Positions 46,560-58,382 are shown, numbered from the stretch's first letter. The stretch is DNA of 64,000 nt from Ancylostoma caninum (GCA_037903475.1 JBAJFG010000011.1:1-64000), one strand, 5' to 3'. Numbers and translations: made by a program. Notes: a model not told the origin generated them from the sequence alone.

Positions 46560-49484
46560 ACTTCTCTGTAAAAAGTAAATTTTGGTTGTGATGGAAGAAA
46601 TAGCTAATCACTCTCAATTATGAATCTCACTCTAATAATTAATCGTACATGTTATAAAATGCAAGAGTAAAATTTTTATTCCATTCGTAGCATTTATATC
46701 TTCAAATCTCCGCTTCAAGTAGGAGAACCTCTGCGCACCTGTTACAGTGCGCAGAGGTTTGAGACGTGATGAGAAGAAAGGAATATGAGAGTGTTCTGCG
46801 ATTGGTTCACTCACTTCTGTTCCACTTTTTGAGTTCTTATTCCTTGTGCAAGATTTAAATGTACATGCATATGCAGCATACTAGTAGAGGGAGCCACAGC
46901 TCCATTTCCTTGCATCATTTCCCACACTGCAGATTAGAAGAGGCAGCAGCAAATCTCCACTCTCTATCAGCAGAGGGTCTTCAAAGCATGCAGTCGTGAT
47001 CAAAAAAAAATTTTTCTTGCTGTTTTGCGCTATCCTTCGCGGAGTACCAAGAGTAGGAGGAGCGAGGAGGAGCACGAAAGAAGCATGGCAACAAGGAACT
47101 TTTGCAATGGCTACCAAAAAAGTGGCTCAAAAATGAATCAATACGTATCCATTACGAGTTGTCTGACCCATTAATTCACACAAAGATTTCAATTGACGCT
47201 GAAAATGGGTGGCATCGAATCGGCTCATTGCAGACGAGATGACCCATCTACTGATGATTTTTTGCGAAATTTGATCGAAAGTTTGATTTCATCTCCCCTT
47301 CTGCACCTTTTATGAATAACTTGACAACTGTGGATTTATGCTGAAAGACAGGTTTCCTGGTTGTGCTGGTAACAGTGTTCTAACTCGCATTTCTCTCCAC
47401 GAATAAGGCATGAACAATTCTATTTGCGTTGAGGAATACGTTCGTGAGGGTTCTTCAATTTGCTTTTTCATGATGGTTTGAACTTGATTGCATGTCATAA
47501 TCAATAATATTTTGTAACTTTTCTGGTCTTTGTCATTATCACAACTTCTTTCTTCTCTCAGTCCTCACTGCACCTTGTTTTCTACCCCATGCAATATGAT
47601 GCGCTCTCCTACTATGCCGCTCAAGCGGCTGGTGATATCAGCACCGTCTTCAGAGAAACCTTTATTACTGAATACACAGGAAGAAAGAAGAAGTGTTATG
47701 CCCGCTCCAGAAAGGGCAATTTTGGCCTTGAACTTACCCCTCGTTCTGAACGCCGCGTTCGTGGAACATAGAGACGATTATCCCCTAGAGTTGATCTGGA
47801 TGTATAGGAAATCACTCCTGATGCTAACCTTTGATGGGCTGACAGTTTGACTATCGTATTCCGTGCAAAATGTTAAAATGCTGGGGATGATGTGATCCCG
47901 CATACTGGGTGTGCTCGATTTCTTTGCGCAAATTTCATCAAAATGAATACGAGGAATTTCGATTGCGAAGAATTTTCATTACGGATCACTCTACAGACCT
48001 GAAAAAGTCAAGTACCTGTTTTATTGTTGTGTTCTTAATGCATTCCACGAAGTGTGATCCCAGAGCTGTAGTGGCTGACCGTAAATTGAAGCTGAGAAGC
48101 TGCCCTGTTCTTAGCACCATCTGTAGATGAGCGAATGAGCTATGTAACCCAGTCAGAGTCATTGATATTGTTCCTGGAAAATAGTTATTTCTATGCATAT
48201 GAAAAACCCTACGAATTGTTGTTGAATTGTTTGCAGCGGTAATTGAGGAAACACCCCGAAATGAGCGGAATTATTTCCTGACGGGCTGGACCTGTACACA
48301 TCCTAAGTCAATAATAGCTGGCACTGTTGTAGGACGTGGCAATGGGCTCAGAGGCAGTATCTCACCACATATTCATGTTTGAGCTAATGACACATTCCGA
48401 AGCTCGGTACGCTGATTCCAGCGGTGCCCGTATAATGTTTCGAAGTAATCTCCAAACCGGTTCTCTTGGAAGGCCTGTGAAGTCCTCTACCTCAAGTATT
48501 GTGTCACTCCTGAGCTTGGGAAATGCAATTGACCGACTTTGCAGCTGCACTGGACGCAGGTGTGTACTGGCTAGAATCAGGCTCAAGATTTTCGTTGAGT
48601 CAAGCTGACCTATGTGTAAACTGGCGCACGGATCTGAGGAGGAAGCTCCGCAATTCTGCGTTGGATTTCTTCAGAGTAAAGCGGGCCAGCAGGTATGTGA
48701 TGGACGACCCGCAGCCCTCTGGCTCGGTAACACATGTATTTGAGGTCCACCCTCATTCGTTACCACTTCGCGAAGTCAGTCCTTTATATTGATATTGATG
48801 GTATCCCTAAGGATAAACGACCAGGTAAAAGGAACAGCTTCCTCTAGATCATTGAAGGTGCTGCACAGTAGAGTGTTGGTTTTTCTCTCGAATATCCGAA
48901 CATTCGAATAAACGATTATTTTGCAGCCGTCCGATATTGGAATATTGGAATATTCGAATATTTTGAAATATTCAATATTCGAATACTGGAAGAGTCCGAA
49001 TATTTTAATTTTTCGAGTATTCGAATGGTCTAATTATTCGGTTAATTTCACCGATATTCGAATTTTTCCAATATGGAAGCCTGTTCAATCTACCTCGCTA
49101 GAATTTAAAATCTTTTTTTTTTCAAGAGAACATGCAGGGGATCTTCCACAGTTTATTTCCATCGTCGGTTATACAGTTCTTAGTGTAGTAATTACGAAAC
49201 TTCAGTTCATTGAAAAGCTTGGAAACCTATAAAAAGCTCATCGTAACATGTATTGCCTGTTATTTTCCCTTTTCATCCGCAGTGGAAGGATACCATATTT
49301 CCGTAGCACTTCAAAATGGGATAGACTTCAAAATATAAAATCGATTAAGCTGGTCTCTGATCCTCTCTCTGTTCCTGCTGAACGCCATTGCAAAAAATTA
49401 TAAGTGTTCGTCTATACACATCTAATTAGTTGCTATATCCACTTGCCGTAACCTCACAAAGGTGACTATACAAATGGACATATA
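46560..49484. other. Intergenic sequence downstream of channel gene
   Basis: Mostly unassigned. It includes the exon-like segment at 47562-47771 and a TTCGAATA-rich, AT-rich tract at 48885-49075. ORFs at 48336-48608 and 48523-48792 overlap each other and show no motif. I saw no clear AATAAA close to the channel stop codon. Confidence 0.4.
47562..47771 (+). CDS. Exon-like open segment, unknown
   Basis: After an acceptor-like TTCTCTCAG the frame reads SSLHLVFYPMQYDALSYYAA, continues with FRETFITEYTGRKKKCY and ends VRGT before TAG at 47769-47771. Third-position codon use is C/T-rich and looks coding, unlike nearby DNA. A basic C-terminus (RSERRVRGT) is visible. No upstream exon could be joined, and a second frame (47530-47850) is also open. 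It could be a terminal exon of an unrecognised gene or part of a repeat. Confidence 0.3.
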   Translation, partial: SSLHLVFYPMQYDALSYYAAQAAGDISTVFRETFITEYTGRKKKCYARSRKGNFGLELTPRSERRVRGT

Positions 49485-49485
49485 A

Positions 49486-50764
49486 GGTATGTGAAAAAGT
49501 TCCCGCCCTCTAGCGATATGTGGTTATATCGTTAGCTATCCTTGCAAATACTCTGTAAATCCTACTTCATTTTGTTGCTTTGACATCTGTCAATAATATT
49601 TAGTACATATTTTTTCGATTTATATCAAAATCATTGTGTTTTATGGCGATAATCGTGCCGATATTTGAGCCAAGTAAGCGTCATTTGCGCGAAGCGCTTC
49701 TTTTCTGCTTCAATTTGAAGAAAACTGCTGCCGAATCTTGCCGAATGCTCATGGAAGCTTATGTAGACCATGATCCATCAGAAACAACATGCAAAGAATG
49801 GTTCCGACGCTTTAGTAGTGGTGATTTCGATGTTGGAGACAAGCAACGCAGTGGAAGGCCAAAAATTTTTGAAGACAAAGAACTTCAATCACTAATTGAT
49901 GAAGATCCACGCCAAACACAAAAAGAGATTGCCAACTCTCTAAATTTTGATAGATCCAACATTTCCAAGCGTCTCAAAGCCATGGGAAAGGTTTATAAGG
50001 AAGGCAGATGGGTATCATACGACTTGACAGAACGCGACATGGAAAGAAGACCATCTGTGAAATGTTGCTTGACAAACAAAAAAGGAAGGGATTTCTGCAT
50101 CGTATCGTTACTGGAGACGAAAACTGGATCTATTTCGATAATCCGAAGCGCAGGAAAGCCATTTGCGACCGTGGCCAACCATCACAATCGACGCCAAAGT
50201 GCAATATCCATGGGAAGAAGGCAATGCTTTGTACCTGGTGGGACCAGAAGGGAGTCATCTATCATGTGCTGCTTAAACCAGGCCAGACGATCACGGGCGA
50301 TCTCTATAAAGAGCAAATGATTCGTTTGAGCAGAGCATTGCACCAGAAACAGGCGGAACACGAGACAAGGCAGCACAAGGTCATTTTGCTGCATGACAGT
50401 GCTCGTCCACATGTTACAAAAGCAGTGAAATAGACGCTTGAAGCACTTCGTTGGGATGTGCTACCACATGTAGCTTATTCGCCGGACTGTGCTCCGTCAG
50501 ACTACTATTTGTTTCGGTCGACGGCCCACGGGCTTTCCGAGCAGCACTTCCAGTCTTTCGGAGACGTTGAAAAATGGGTGTGGGAATGGATTGAGTCGAA
50601 GGACGAGGCCTTCTACCGCCGCGGCATCCGTCTCCTCCCAGAAAGATGGGCAAAGGTTATAGCTAACGATGGCCAGTACTTTGATTGATCTATCTGTTTC
50701 TTTTTTTTTTTTTGAAAAAACACTCAATTTCGCTTTAAAAAGGGCGGAAACTTTTTCACATACC
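49486..50764 (+). mobile_element. Nearly complete mariner element
   Basis: Terminal repeats start GGTATGTGAAAAAGTTCCCG and end as the inverse (GGGCGGAAACTTTTTCACAT). TA follows the right end; the left flank is TAA, one base off. The length of about 1.28 kb is typical for mariner. A sister copy at 52.2 kb shares the same end sequence. The encoded transposase is broken (see the separate entry), so the copy should not be autonomous. Confidence 0.92.
49643..50688 (+). pseudogene. Mariner transposase, frameshifted and stop-interrupted
   Basis: The N-terminal half, with helix-turn-helix DNA-binding motifs (LKKTAAESCRMLMEAYVD, KEWFRRFSSGDFDVGDKQRS, GRPKI), runs in one frame to ERDMERR near 50048. 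A one-base loss then moves the frame to KTICEMLLDKQ. Catalytic motifs follow: VTGDENWIYFD, LLHDSARPHV and YSPDCAPSDYYLF, the D,D,D triad of mariner. TAG at 50431-50433 interrupts AVK*TLEALRW; the sister copy reads AVKETLEALRW there. The rest runs to QYFD at the stop. This is a cut-and-paste transposase family acting on TA targets. Confidence 0.93.
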
Positions 50765-52195
50765 TAATACCGACAAAGATTTCCAGATAATACATGTACT
50801 GTGTTTCACTACACTGTAGTATGTAGCGTGGAGTGTGTACACAGTGGGCTGTGCACGTGAGCGTTTATCCACGGCCTATAACCAGTGGACGTCGGAGCAA
50901 GGAAATCTTTAGGCCATAAAACTGATGAAGAGGTTCACAATTGCAGGTCTCGGATAACAGGAATTGGAAGCCCAAACAGAATGTTCTCTTTTCCCGCAGA
51001 CACTTTCAGAAGGGAAACAACAAAGTTCATCAGAATGGTGAATTTCACACTACAGAAACAGCGAAAATGTAACGGAAGCATCCAAATGAACCCAAAATCG
51101 AAATTTTGACAGTGATAGTCGCAGGGATAGGAAAAAAATACTTTGGAAAGAGGGTTGAAATTTAATTTTGCACTGGATTTTCAATTCCCTGCCTCCTTGC
51201 AACATTTGTAAACATTTGTACCTCTCCCTTCAGTGATGTCTACTGTGCTGCAGCGAAATACCAGCAAAATACGTATCATATCTTGATGTTTTGAAAACAT
51301 ATTTCCATGAGCCTGCTACTGGCCGAAGAATACTCTAAGGGCATAATTTTGCTCACCTGTGGCAGCGATTTTAAAGCCTTCTTATAAGGTTGTTGGGGAA
51401 GTCCCCGCGGTTTTTGCAACAGTACATCTTCTTGCCATTTCAAAAACAGGAATGGACAATAAGAAATGTGTAAATCAAATATACTGCCACCTTTCGCGTC
51501 CCACCACCAAACCCTACGAACTGAATGCATTTCGTACTACCTTGCGCCAAACCACACGCCGCACTGGCTTCAGCGCCGAGGAGAACTCGTGCCGGCGCGA
51601 ACTCCGCCAGGCGTGTTCGCGAACGGTTCCATTTTCTCTGCAAGGTAAGCCATCATTGCTTGTGTTCGTTTCACATTTATGATGTGCTGAGTCTGGTACT
51701 TCACCACCCGCACCTCAGCTCGTAGTCGAGGATTTCGGTTCTTGCTGCCTTCAAATGTTGAAAATGCGTCACCAGGTAACTTGAGAATGCTCAACATAAA
51801 AGTGGTGCTGTTCAACTTACGATTCTCGTACTGGTGTTATTTACACTTTGTTTTTCTTCTGTGTTTTTCTTTTGTAACTCTTGAATTTACATAGAAGATC
51901 ATGAAATAAAGATAATAATAACATGGGATCAATTATGCTGATCTCGAATACGATCTCGGCTTCTGCTGAACACCCCTCGTGGAAAAGAAATACTTGTTAT
52001 ACAGCACTCCTCATAACCCATATATACACAATTTCAGCAAATAACTATAGGCACAGCTATGCGTACTGACTTACTCTTTGATGAACCGCATCGAAAAAAA
52101 AACCTTTCTTCTGTATTTAATAGAGACCTGATCCAATATGAAAAAGGAACTTTCGGTACAGGGGTTATTCATGATGCCGATCACGAATTCTATTA
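50765..52195. other. Unassigned sequence between mariner copies
   Basis: Only short ORFs occur. A GC-richer patch at about 51500-51650 is open in several frames on both strands (for example 51359-51682 plus and 51440-51643 minus) and may be a decayed repeat. Confidence 0.35.
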
Positions 52196-52856
52196 GGTAT
52201 GTGAAAAAGTTTCCGCCCTTTTTTAGGCGAAATTGAGTGTTTTTTCTTTCAAAATAGAAAAGAAACAGATAGATCAATCAAAGTACTGGCCATCGTTAGC
52301 TATAACCTTTGCCCATCTTTCTGGGAGGAGAAGGATGCCGCGGCGGTAGAAGGCCTCGTCCTTCGACTCGATCCATTCCCTCACCCATTTTTCGACGTCT
52401 CCGAAAGACTGGAAGTGCTGCTCGGAAAGCCCGTGGGCCATCGACCGAAACAAATAGTAGTCTGACGGAGCACAGTCTGGTGAATAAGCCGCATGTGGTA
52501 GCACATCCCAGCGAAGTGCTTCAAGCGTCTCCTTCACTGCTTTTGTAACATGTGGACGAGCATTGTCATGCAGCAAAATGACTTCGTGCTGCCTTGTCTC
52601 GTGTTCCGGCCGTTTCTGGTGCGATGCTCTGCTCAACCGAATCATTTGCTCTTTATAGAGATCGCCCGTGATCGTCTGGCCTGGTTTAAGCAGCTCATGA
52701 TAGATGACTCCCTTCTGGTCCCACCAGATACACAGTATTGCCTTCTTCCCATGGATATTGCGCTTTGGCGTCGATTGTGATGGTAGGCCAGGGTTGCAAA
52801 TGGCTTTCCGGCGCTTCGGATTATCGAAATAGATCCAGTTTTCGTCTCCAGTAACA
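52196..52856 (-). pseudogene. 5'-truncated sister mariner
   Basis: The 3' terminal repeat GGTATGTGAAAAAGTTTCCG starts at 52196 with TA before it. On the minus strand the C-terminal transposase reads intact from TGDENWIYFDNPKRRKAIC through LLHDNARPHVTKAVKETLEA and YSPDCAPSDYYLFRS to the stop at 52274, apart from one frame change near 52640. Homology stops abruptly near 52856, just before the TGDEN motif, where LINE sequence begins. It is very close in sequence to the copy at 49.5 kb. Confidence 0.9.
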
Positions 52857-52878
52857 AACGATTTGAGTGAGATTGTTT
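52857..52878. other. 22-bp filler duplicated from LINE at the junction
   Basis: The 22 bases here are identical to 53104-53125 inside the adjacent endonuclease region, in the same orientation. The filler sits exactly between mariner and LINE sequence, as templated insertions do in end-joining or aberrant reverse-transcription junctions. Confidence 0.7.
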
Positions 52879-54205
52879 GTCAATGCGTGTTAATACGGAA
52901 ACAATTTGGTCATATTTGGCTTCAGTGAAATTCCGAGACGCGATGGGAAATTCAGGGGATTTTTTACACTTACCATCTATGTAGAAGGACACGCAATTAT
53001 GGTCAGAGATACTGAACGGAGACAAAATTTCGATATTCCTAATAGAAAGTGGGTTAGTGACTAATATTATATCAATTGTGTTATGACCATGCGTGGGTTT
53101 GTCAACGATTTGAGTGAGATTGTTTCCCCTAGCAAATCGCAGCAATCTGTTTGAGCTTGTTGTGGAAATGTTTTCGCGGTGTGCCATCTTATTCCAATCA
53201 ATCGTTGGGAAATTAAAATCTCCTAAAAGAATAGCGCTAGAAGGCCAGTACACAAGAAGCTCGTCGACGAAATCTATGAAAGTTATAAAAGAAGGGGCGC
53301 TGCAAGAAGGACTCCTATATGCTGCAATTATGAGAAAGTTGTCGCTTTCTGTATTGACTTCAACCACAACAGCTTGGCAAAATTCGGAAAAGTTCTTAAC
53401 AGCTACCAAAGTATGGCGAGTTAGGTTGTGAATTAAGGCAGCAACTCCGCCACCAGGACGGTTACCATCCCTATCGCATCGATAAACGGTGTAAATATTA
53501 TTGAAGCTTAACGACGCATCATGTATTAAGTGCTGCTTACACCAGGTTTCGGTAACAAATACACATGCAGGATTTTGGGACAAGATTAAATTCAAATCGG
53601 GTAATTTATTTACTATAGAGTGAGCGTTAAAAAGAAGGAATCGATCTTTTATATCAAAACATGATGTAAAGTTAGGGGTACCGCACACGGAGCCATGTGT
53701 GGTATCCCGGCACTCATCCTAGCGTTCTGATGACGGTTGCTGCTGCTTTGAGACTGGGTTTGAAGATGGGCAATGAGAAATTGGCAGAGAGCTATCCAAA
53801 ATGGAAGGTTGGCTTGTTTTTATACCAGCAGGAGTTTGAGAGGCATTTACGTAGCACAGCGAAGAGTTGGGAGATGGAGCGTGAGGCTGGCTTGGAGATA
53901 TAGAGGAGTGAATGCTAATATTTTTATTAGAAGGAGCACTAGGGAGCGCACGGGGTTGTTTGAGTTTATGGATTGACAGGTCGCGTACGACATACATGAG
54001 CCTCCCTGCTTGTTGGTTTAGCATCCCTGCTTTTCTGCGCAAAGCCCTGTCAAACTCAAGCTCTTCTTTAGTGTAGTCGTTGCGTGCGTATGAATGGATG
54101 CAGTGCTTGGTGAGCGATAGCCTTCCCCTTCTCATGCAAGCCAGAAGTTTATCCCTTAGCTCTTCAGTGCGTAGCGTAATTTCTCGGTTCCGGTTTGGCA
54201 GAGGG
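52879..54205 (-). pseudogene. Inverted 5' part of CR1/Jockey-like LINE: linker and endonuclease
   Basis: On the minus strand from about 54190, a linker begins LRTEELRDKLLACMRRGR, passes a Ser/Pro-rich stretch and one in-frame TAG near 53716, and continues in the same frame into an endonuclease/exonuclease/phosphatase domain. Motifs are LLFNAHSIVNKLPDLN, FVTETWCKQ, IIAAYRSPS, LLGDFNFPTIDW, THGHNTIDIILV and SISDHNCVSFY. This nuclease nicks target DNA in non-LTR retrotransposons. The 348-residue ORF at 52642-53688 runs on into mariner sequence in the wrong frame, so its C-terminus is artefactual. Confidence 0.88.
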
Positions 54206-55318
54206 AGTTAGATAAGGGGAATTTCATCTCAATCTGTTTTCTGGATTATCGGAAGGCTTTTGACTCCGTTTCCATACCTCTACTTCTAGAGAAAGCTCGA
54301 GCTCTTGGTATAACTGGGTGCTTGCATCGTTTTCTTCGCGCGTTTCTCAGCTGCAGAAGTCAAACCGTCATTATTAACAGGGCCAAATCCTGCAACTACC
54401 CCACTACTAGTGGTGTTCCTCAGGGAACATGCCTAGGACCTTTACTATTTCTTATGTACATTAATGATCTCCCTAAAGTGCTACCTCCTAGCGCTTTCTG
54501 CTCCATTTACGCGGACGACTGCAAAATTTACACCGTAAATGATGCTGAGCTTTTGCAAGTGGCCATCGATTCTGTAGTCGTATGGTCTAAAAAGTGGAAT
54601 TTAGACATATCTAAGGAAAAGACACTGACCATGGCTCTTGGGAAAAACCATCCCAGTAAAACCTTTTTCTTGGATGGAATGGAGCTAGCTCATGTAGATG
54701 AAGTTCGCGACCTAGGGCTGGTCTACAGCAACACGCTGGACTTTAGCAGTTACATCACTGACACAGTTTACAAGGCCCGATGTCGATCTAATTTTATCCT
54801 GAAGGCCTTTAGGACGAGAAATCCTGCCATACTTTTTAAGCTTTTCATAACATACGTCAGACCCATGTTAGAGTATTGTTCAGCAATTTGGTCACCTTCG
54901 AAAGTTTCATTGATAGACGAAGTTGAAAAAGTGCAAAAGTCTTTCACTTACAGATGTTTTGCCAGAAAAGGAATGCTTAGAATTTCGTACGAGGATAGAT
55001 TGAAAAAGTTAGGAGCTCTGTCGCTGAAAGACCGTAGGCTGGTAGCGGATATCACGCTCATGTATAAATTGATAAATGGTGAAATGTATCTTAAAATTTC
55101 TGATCTTTTTGAGATGTCCCCAGTTAACAATTTAACTCGAGGTCATTCTTTCAAAGTTCGTCCTGAATATGCACGTACTAGTGCTTACAGAAGTTCTTTT
55201 CTTTACAGAGTTCAAACATTATGGAATAGCCTAGATGTCACGATGTTCAGGTACAGGGACTCTTCAGCCTTTCAGCTACATCTGATCCGCTTCCTGAAGG
55301 CTCGACAACTTATTCAGT
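54206..55318 (+). pseudogene. LINE reverse transcriptase, 5'-truncated
   Basis: An open plus-strand frame begins near 54215 with DKGNFISICFLDYRKAFDSV (motif A), then SGVPQGTCLGPLLFLMYIND (motif B), IYADDCKIY (catalytic YADD), YVRPMLEYCSAIWSPSK and the C-terminal part to the stop at 55316-55318. It is a CR1/Jockey-type reverse transcriptase lacking the N-terminal fingers. The frame itself is undamaged for about 365 residues, suggesting a fairly recent insertion. Orientation is opposite to the endonuclease part. Confidence 0.93.
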
Positions 55319-55830
55319 GATCTACATAAGAGTTGTTACATAAGCAGAAGGACTCTCTTTGCTGCCTCTCCTTTTAAATTTGCCTTTTTTTCAAAATTTG
55401 ACTGCCTATTTCAAATCTGACTTCTTTTGTCTCAAAAAGCTCATAATTATTCTCACACCCTGAAGATGTATGCGCTGATGCTATTCATAGCTGTCTGCTC
55501 TGGTGACTGAAACACTGTGAAGCGCGTCAGGTAATCGTTACTCTGAGGGTTATAGCCAGCTAGCCTCGGCCCGTAAACACTGTGAAGCGCGTCAGGTAAT
55601 CGTTACTCTGAGGGTTATAGCCAGCTAGCCTCGGCCCGTAGGCTCGGTGGTTCTCACATTTTCTTCTGGGGGCCCTATCACGGCGCGCTACACAGTGTTG
55701 TCAGCAGAAATGCCTTTTTATGATTCCTCCTTTTGTAGTTTTTCCTGTCAATTAATCGCATATTACCTTCCTCTCTACACTGTCTGTCTTTACTGCATTG
55801 ACGAAATAAATGAAATGAAATATCTAATGA
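55319..55830 (+). mobile_element. LINE 3' UTR and tail
   Basis: Sequence downstream of the reverse transcriptase includes a perfect tandem duplication of 65 bp (55510-55574 and 55575-55639). It ends near 55805-55820 in ATAAATGAAATGAAAT, the sort of short A-rich repeat that ends CR1-like elements. The exact 3' boundary is uncertain. Confidence 0.65.
55510..55639. repeat. Tandem duplication, 65 bp x 2
   Basis: Two adjacent identical 65-bp units beginning AAACACTGTGAAGCGCGTCA and ending CCTCGGCCCGT. Variable-number tandem repeats in LINE 3' regions are common. Confidence 0.95.
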
Positions 55831-56219
55831 AGAGGAGTAAAAATATCACTCTTGCATTTTACATGTTTGAGTAAGATCCATATCTTCATTAGTGCTTAAT
55901 ATACATAGTGAATACTAATGTTCTCCAACACAAGCAAAATCAACTTTTATGGAGAAGGTTTGATAGGATAGTGTGCCGCTCTTCTAGATTCTAGGTTAGG
56001 AAATAACTTAGGTGCAATTATCGAAAAGCAATCCGTCATTTAGGAGTTGTCCTCATCCACTTGAGATGTCTGAACATCACCCTGCAAAGTCAGATAATTA
56101 ATATTTAGGTAACTTGCTGCATGATCAGTTTGTGCTAACTAATTTCTATAGAGTAAAACTCAAAAAGCCTTACGTAAAATCTTGTAGAGAAGAATTAGAC
56201 GCATTCGGGATTATTTTGT

Positions 56220-56245
56220 TAAATAATTAATTAATTAATTAATTG
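56220..56245. repeat. (TTAA)n simple repeat
   Basis: Six tandem TTAA units in an AT-rich stretch within the second channel copy. No function inferred. Confidence 0.85.
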
Positions 56246-56529
56246 TTTGTTTATTCATACACCAGTAAAGTGCGCCAACACAACAAGCACAACAACAAGA
56301 CCAGGGTTCAGCAAAAAGTAGCAATATCACAACTCATAAAGAAGTTAGCACAGCCAATTGGAAGGTAGAGTTGTCGCGGCACAAAGAGATTTGCTAGATC
56401 AGCCCAGTAATACGACACACCCAATAACATATTAACTACAAGTGTAAGACCTATGTATATCTGTTACGCGTGATCGTTTCCACTGATTGAGGTTAACTGC
56501 GCGCTTTTCATCATTCTAATTTTTACACT

Positions 56530-56830
56530 GCCGCCATAGTCCTCGAGGACTGTAGCACCATGCGTCGCCGTCGCTGGCGACTGTAACACCGGTGCGCATC
56601 GATTGTGGGCGGGACGTCGCGGCGGTCGCCGAAGATGACGACTGGCGATCACCAGCATCGGCGGCCGCCGTCGCCGGCTAATAGCGACTGCGGCGTCGGT
56701 GCCTATCGATTGGTCGCCAATATTGGCGATCGGCGGCCGGCAATGTTGGCGACTGCGGCTCGGTGCAAATCGATTGTGAGCGGTCGCCAACATTCGCAGT
56801 CGCTATCGAAGCAAGGTGGAGGAGTATAGC
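56530..56830 (+). repeat. GC-rich dispersed repeat with ATTGGCGA palindromes, copy 2
   Basis: Matches 43140-43430: ATAGTCCTCGAGGACTGTAG, TGCGTCGCCGTCGCTGGCGA, GTGCCTATCGATTGGTCGCC and GGTGCAAATCGATTGTGA in the same order and the same plus orientation. It lies between the TM2 exon and the tail exon of the minus-strand channel copy, the equivalent intron region to copy 1 but reversed relative to the gene. Confidence 0.8.
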
Positions 56831-56839
56831 GGCTACCTT

Positions 56840-58380
56840 AGTGAACACAGCCAGAATCTTCTCCGGAATTGTTCGCTCTCATCTGTGTTACCGGGTGAAT
56901 GTATTCTCTTTGCGATGTTAGGAGTGTTAGGGATATTAGGGCTCCCTTCTATCGTTGTTCTATAGGAATACATAGCTTGTGAATGCTGTGGTCACACTAT
57001 ACATATACTATAACGTTACTTATATACGGTAGTCATATAGTAAAGCACACTGCATATAGTGAAGCACACTGTTTCCTTAGAACTGCACTTTAACAGAGGA
57101 AGTACGAATCAGTACTGCTTCCAAGTCATTCCTGCTCAAACACTGACCAAGAACTGATTCACGCAGTTCTGTGCCAGAATCGAAACTTGCCATAATAAAT
57201 TTAAAATCGGATTAGCCCCGGGTGCACATAGATACTGTCCTAGTATAAAAACGCGCACACAAGACGTACAAACCCCACACGCAAACGACCTCTCCAAGAT
57301 GGTTTACTATTATGTCTTGTAACATTGCAAGAAACGATGATGTCACTCGATGTGGCCTCCTCTAGTGTGGGCCAAAGCCCACAGATGATCTTGGTATTCC
57401 CGCACTGTAGGCCCATTGTGATCATTCCGGTTCTTCTCCTCCCTGCTCCTGCCCCCGTGACTTGGACGTTAAACAGCACTGACCTAAGGTCACTTGAACA
57501 TGTGATGTGCTGGCCTGTCTTTCATTTGTCAGGCCTCCCTCTTCAGCACCAGCTGAATCGACAACCTGAATTCGTTCTAGCTAAGAGAAATGTTCAAGAG
57601 GTTAGGTAGGTTGAAAAGGCACCAAACATGAGCACTTGTAGATTTGAAGAGCAGGTGCTTCGTCCAGCTGAGAATTCCTGTGACTATGTATTATATTATC
57701 AAGTTCCTCGCTAGAGAGAGAGCCCATGTATGCAGCTTATTTTTCAGATATCTTGATGCACGTTCCTGAAGATTCTCGCGTTCATTTCCACGATGACAAA
57801 ATGTTTACGCTTCCAGCCTAGATTCCGGCAGAATCCGAAAAAGGGATTTTGCGAGACGACCGAACTATGAGCGTCACATGCTTCGCGATTTTTTTCATGT
57901 ATCTTTCAATGCTGAGAACTGCAGGCTTGCTGTGTCGTGAGCATCTTCTCGTAGATGAAGATGAGAGTTGCGTTCAGCTTATAGCAAAGTCATCTTTGAG
58001 CAGATTAGCTAAGGGAGAGGGGGAGGGGAGGTGCTGGCCATCAAGCAAACCTGACGCCCTTTGTTTCTTTAGATGTTGGTTGATCATTAGTGGCGAGGTC
58101 GTTGGAGAATGTGATTTCATATGTTTTGTGTGCGCATTTTATTGTGAGAAAGTATTCGCCACTTTGTAGAAGTGCTTTCGTGGAAGTCTAAAGACAAAGA
58201 AGGAATAACAAATTTTCTGGGATTGCTTTTTAGTGTTCGCAAAAAAAAAATAAAAAATCATTGATTAGGAATCCATCCACTTTCTCTATCCTCTAGTGTG
58301 GCATCATGCTTACTTAGAAAGTTAATTCTCACCTAATGGTCGCAATTTTCACCTTATCGTCGGATCAATAATCGGTACAT
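56840..58380. other. Intron-like region, no tail exons found
   Basis: This is where the cytoplasmic tail exons of the minus-strand channel should be. I looked for counterparts of WNGNCQHLRWC, PPRYEDTI and the SGLESDSGD exon and found none. An ORF pair at 57240-57609 (both strands) and an ORF at 57849-58169 plus are unrecognised. Confidence 0.4.
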
Positions 58381-58382
58381 AC

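Noticed and set aside
52642..53688. 348-residue ORF as a host gene or an endonuclease-transposase fusion
   Set aside because: Its first part is a LINE endonuclease and its last part is mariner sequence read in the wrong frame. The junction is an insertion scar with a 22-bp filler.
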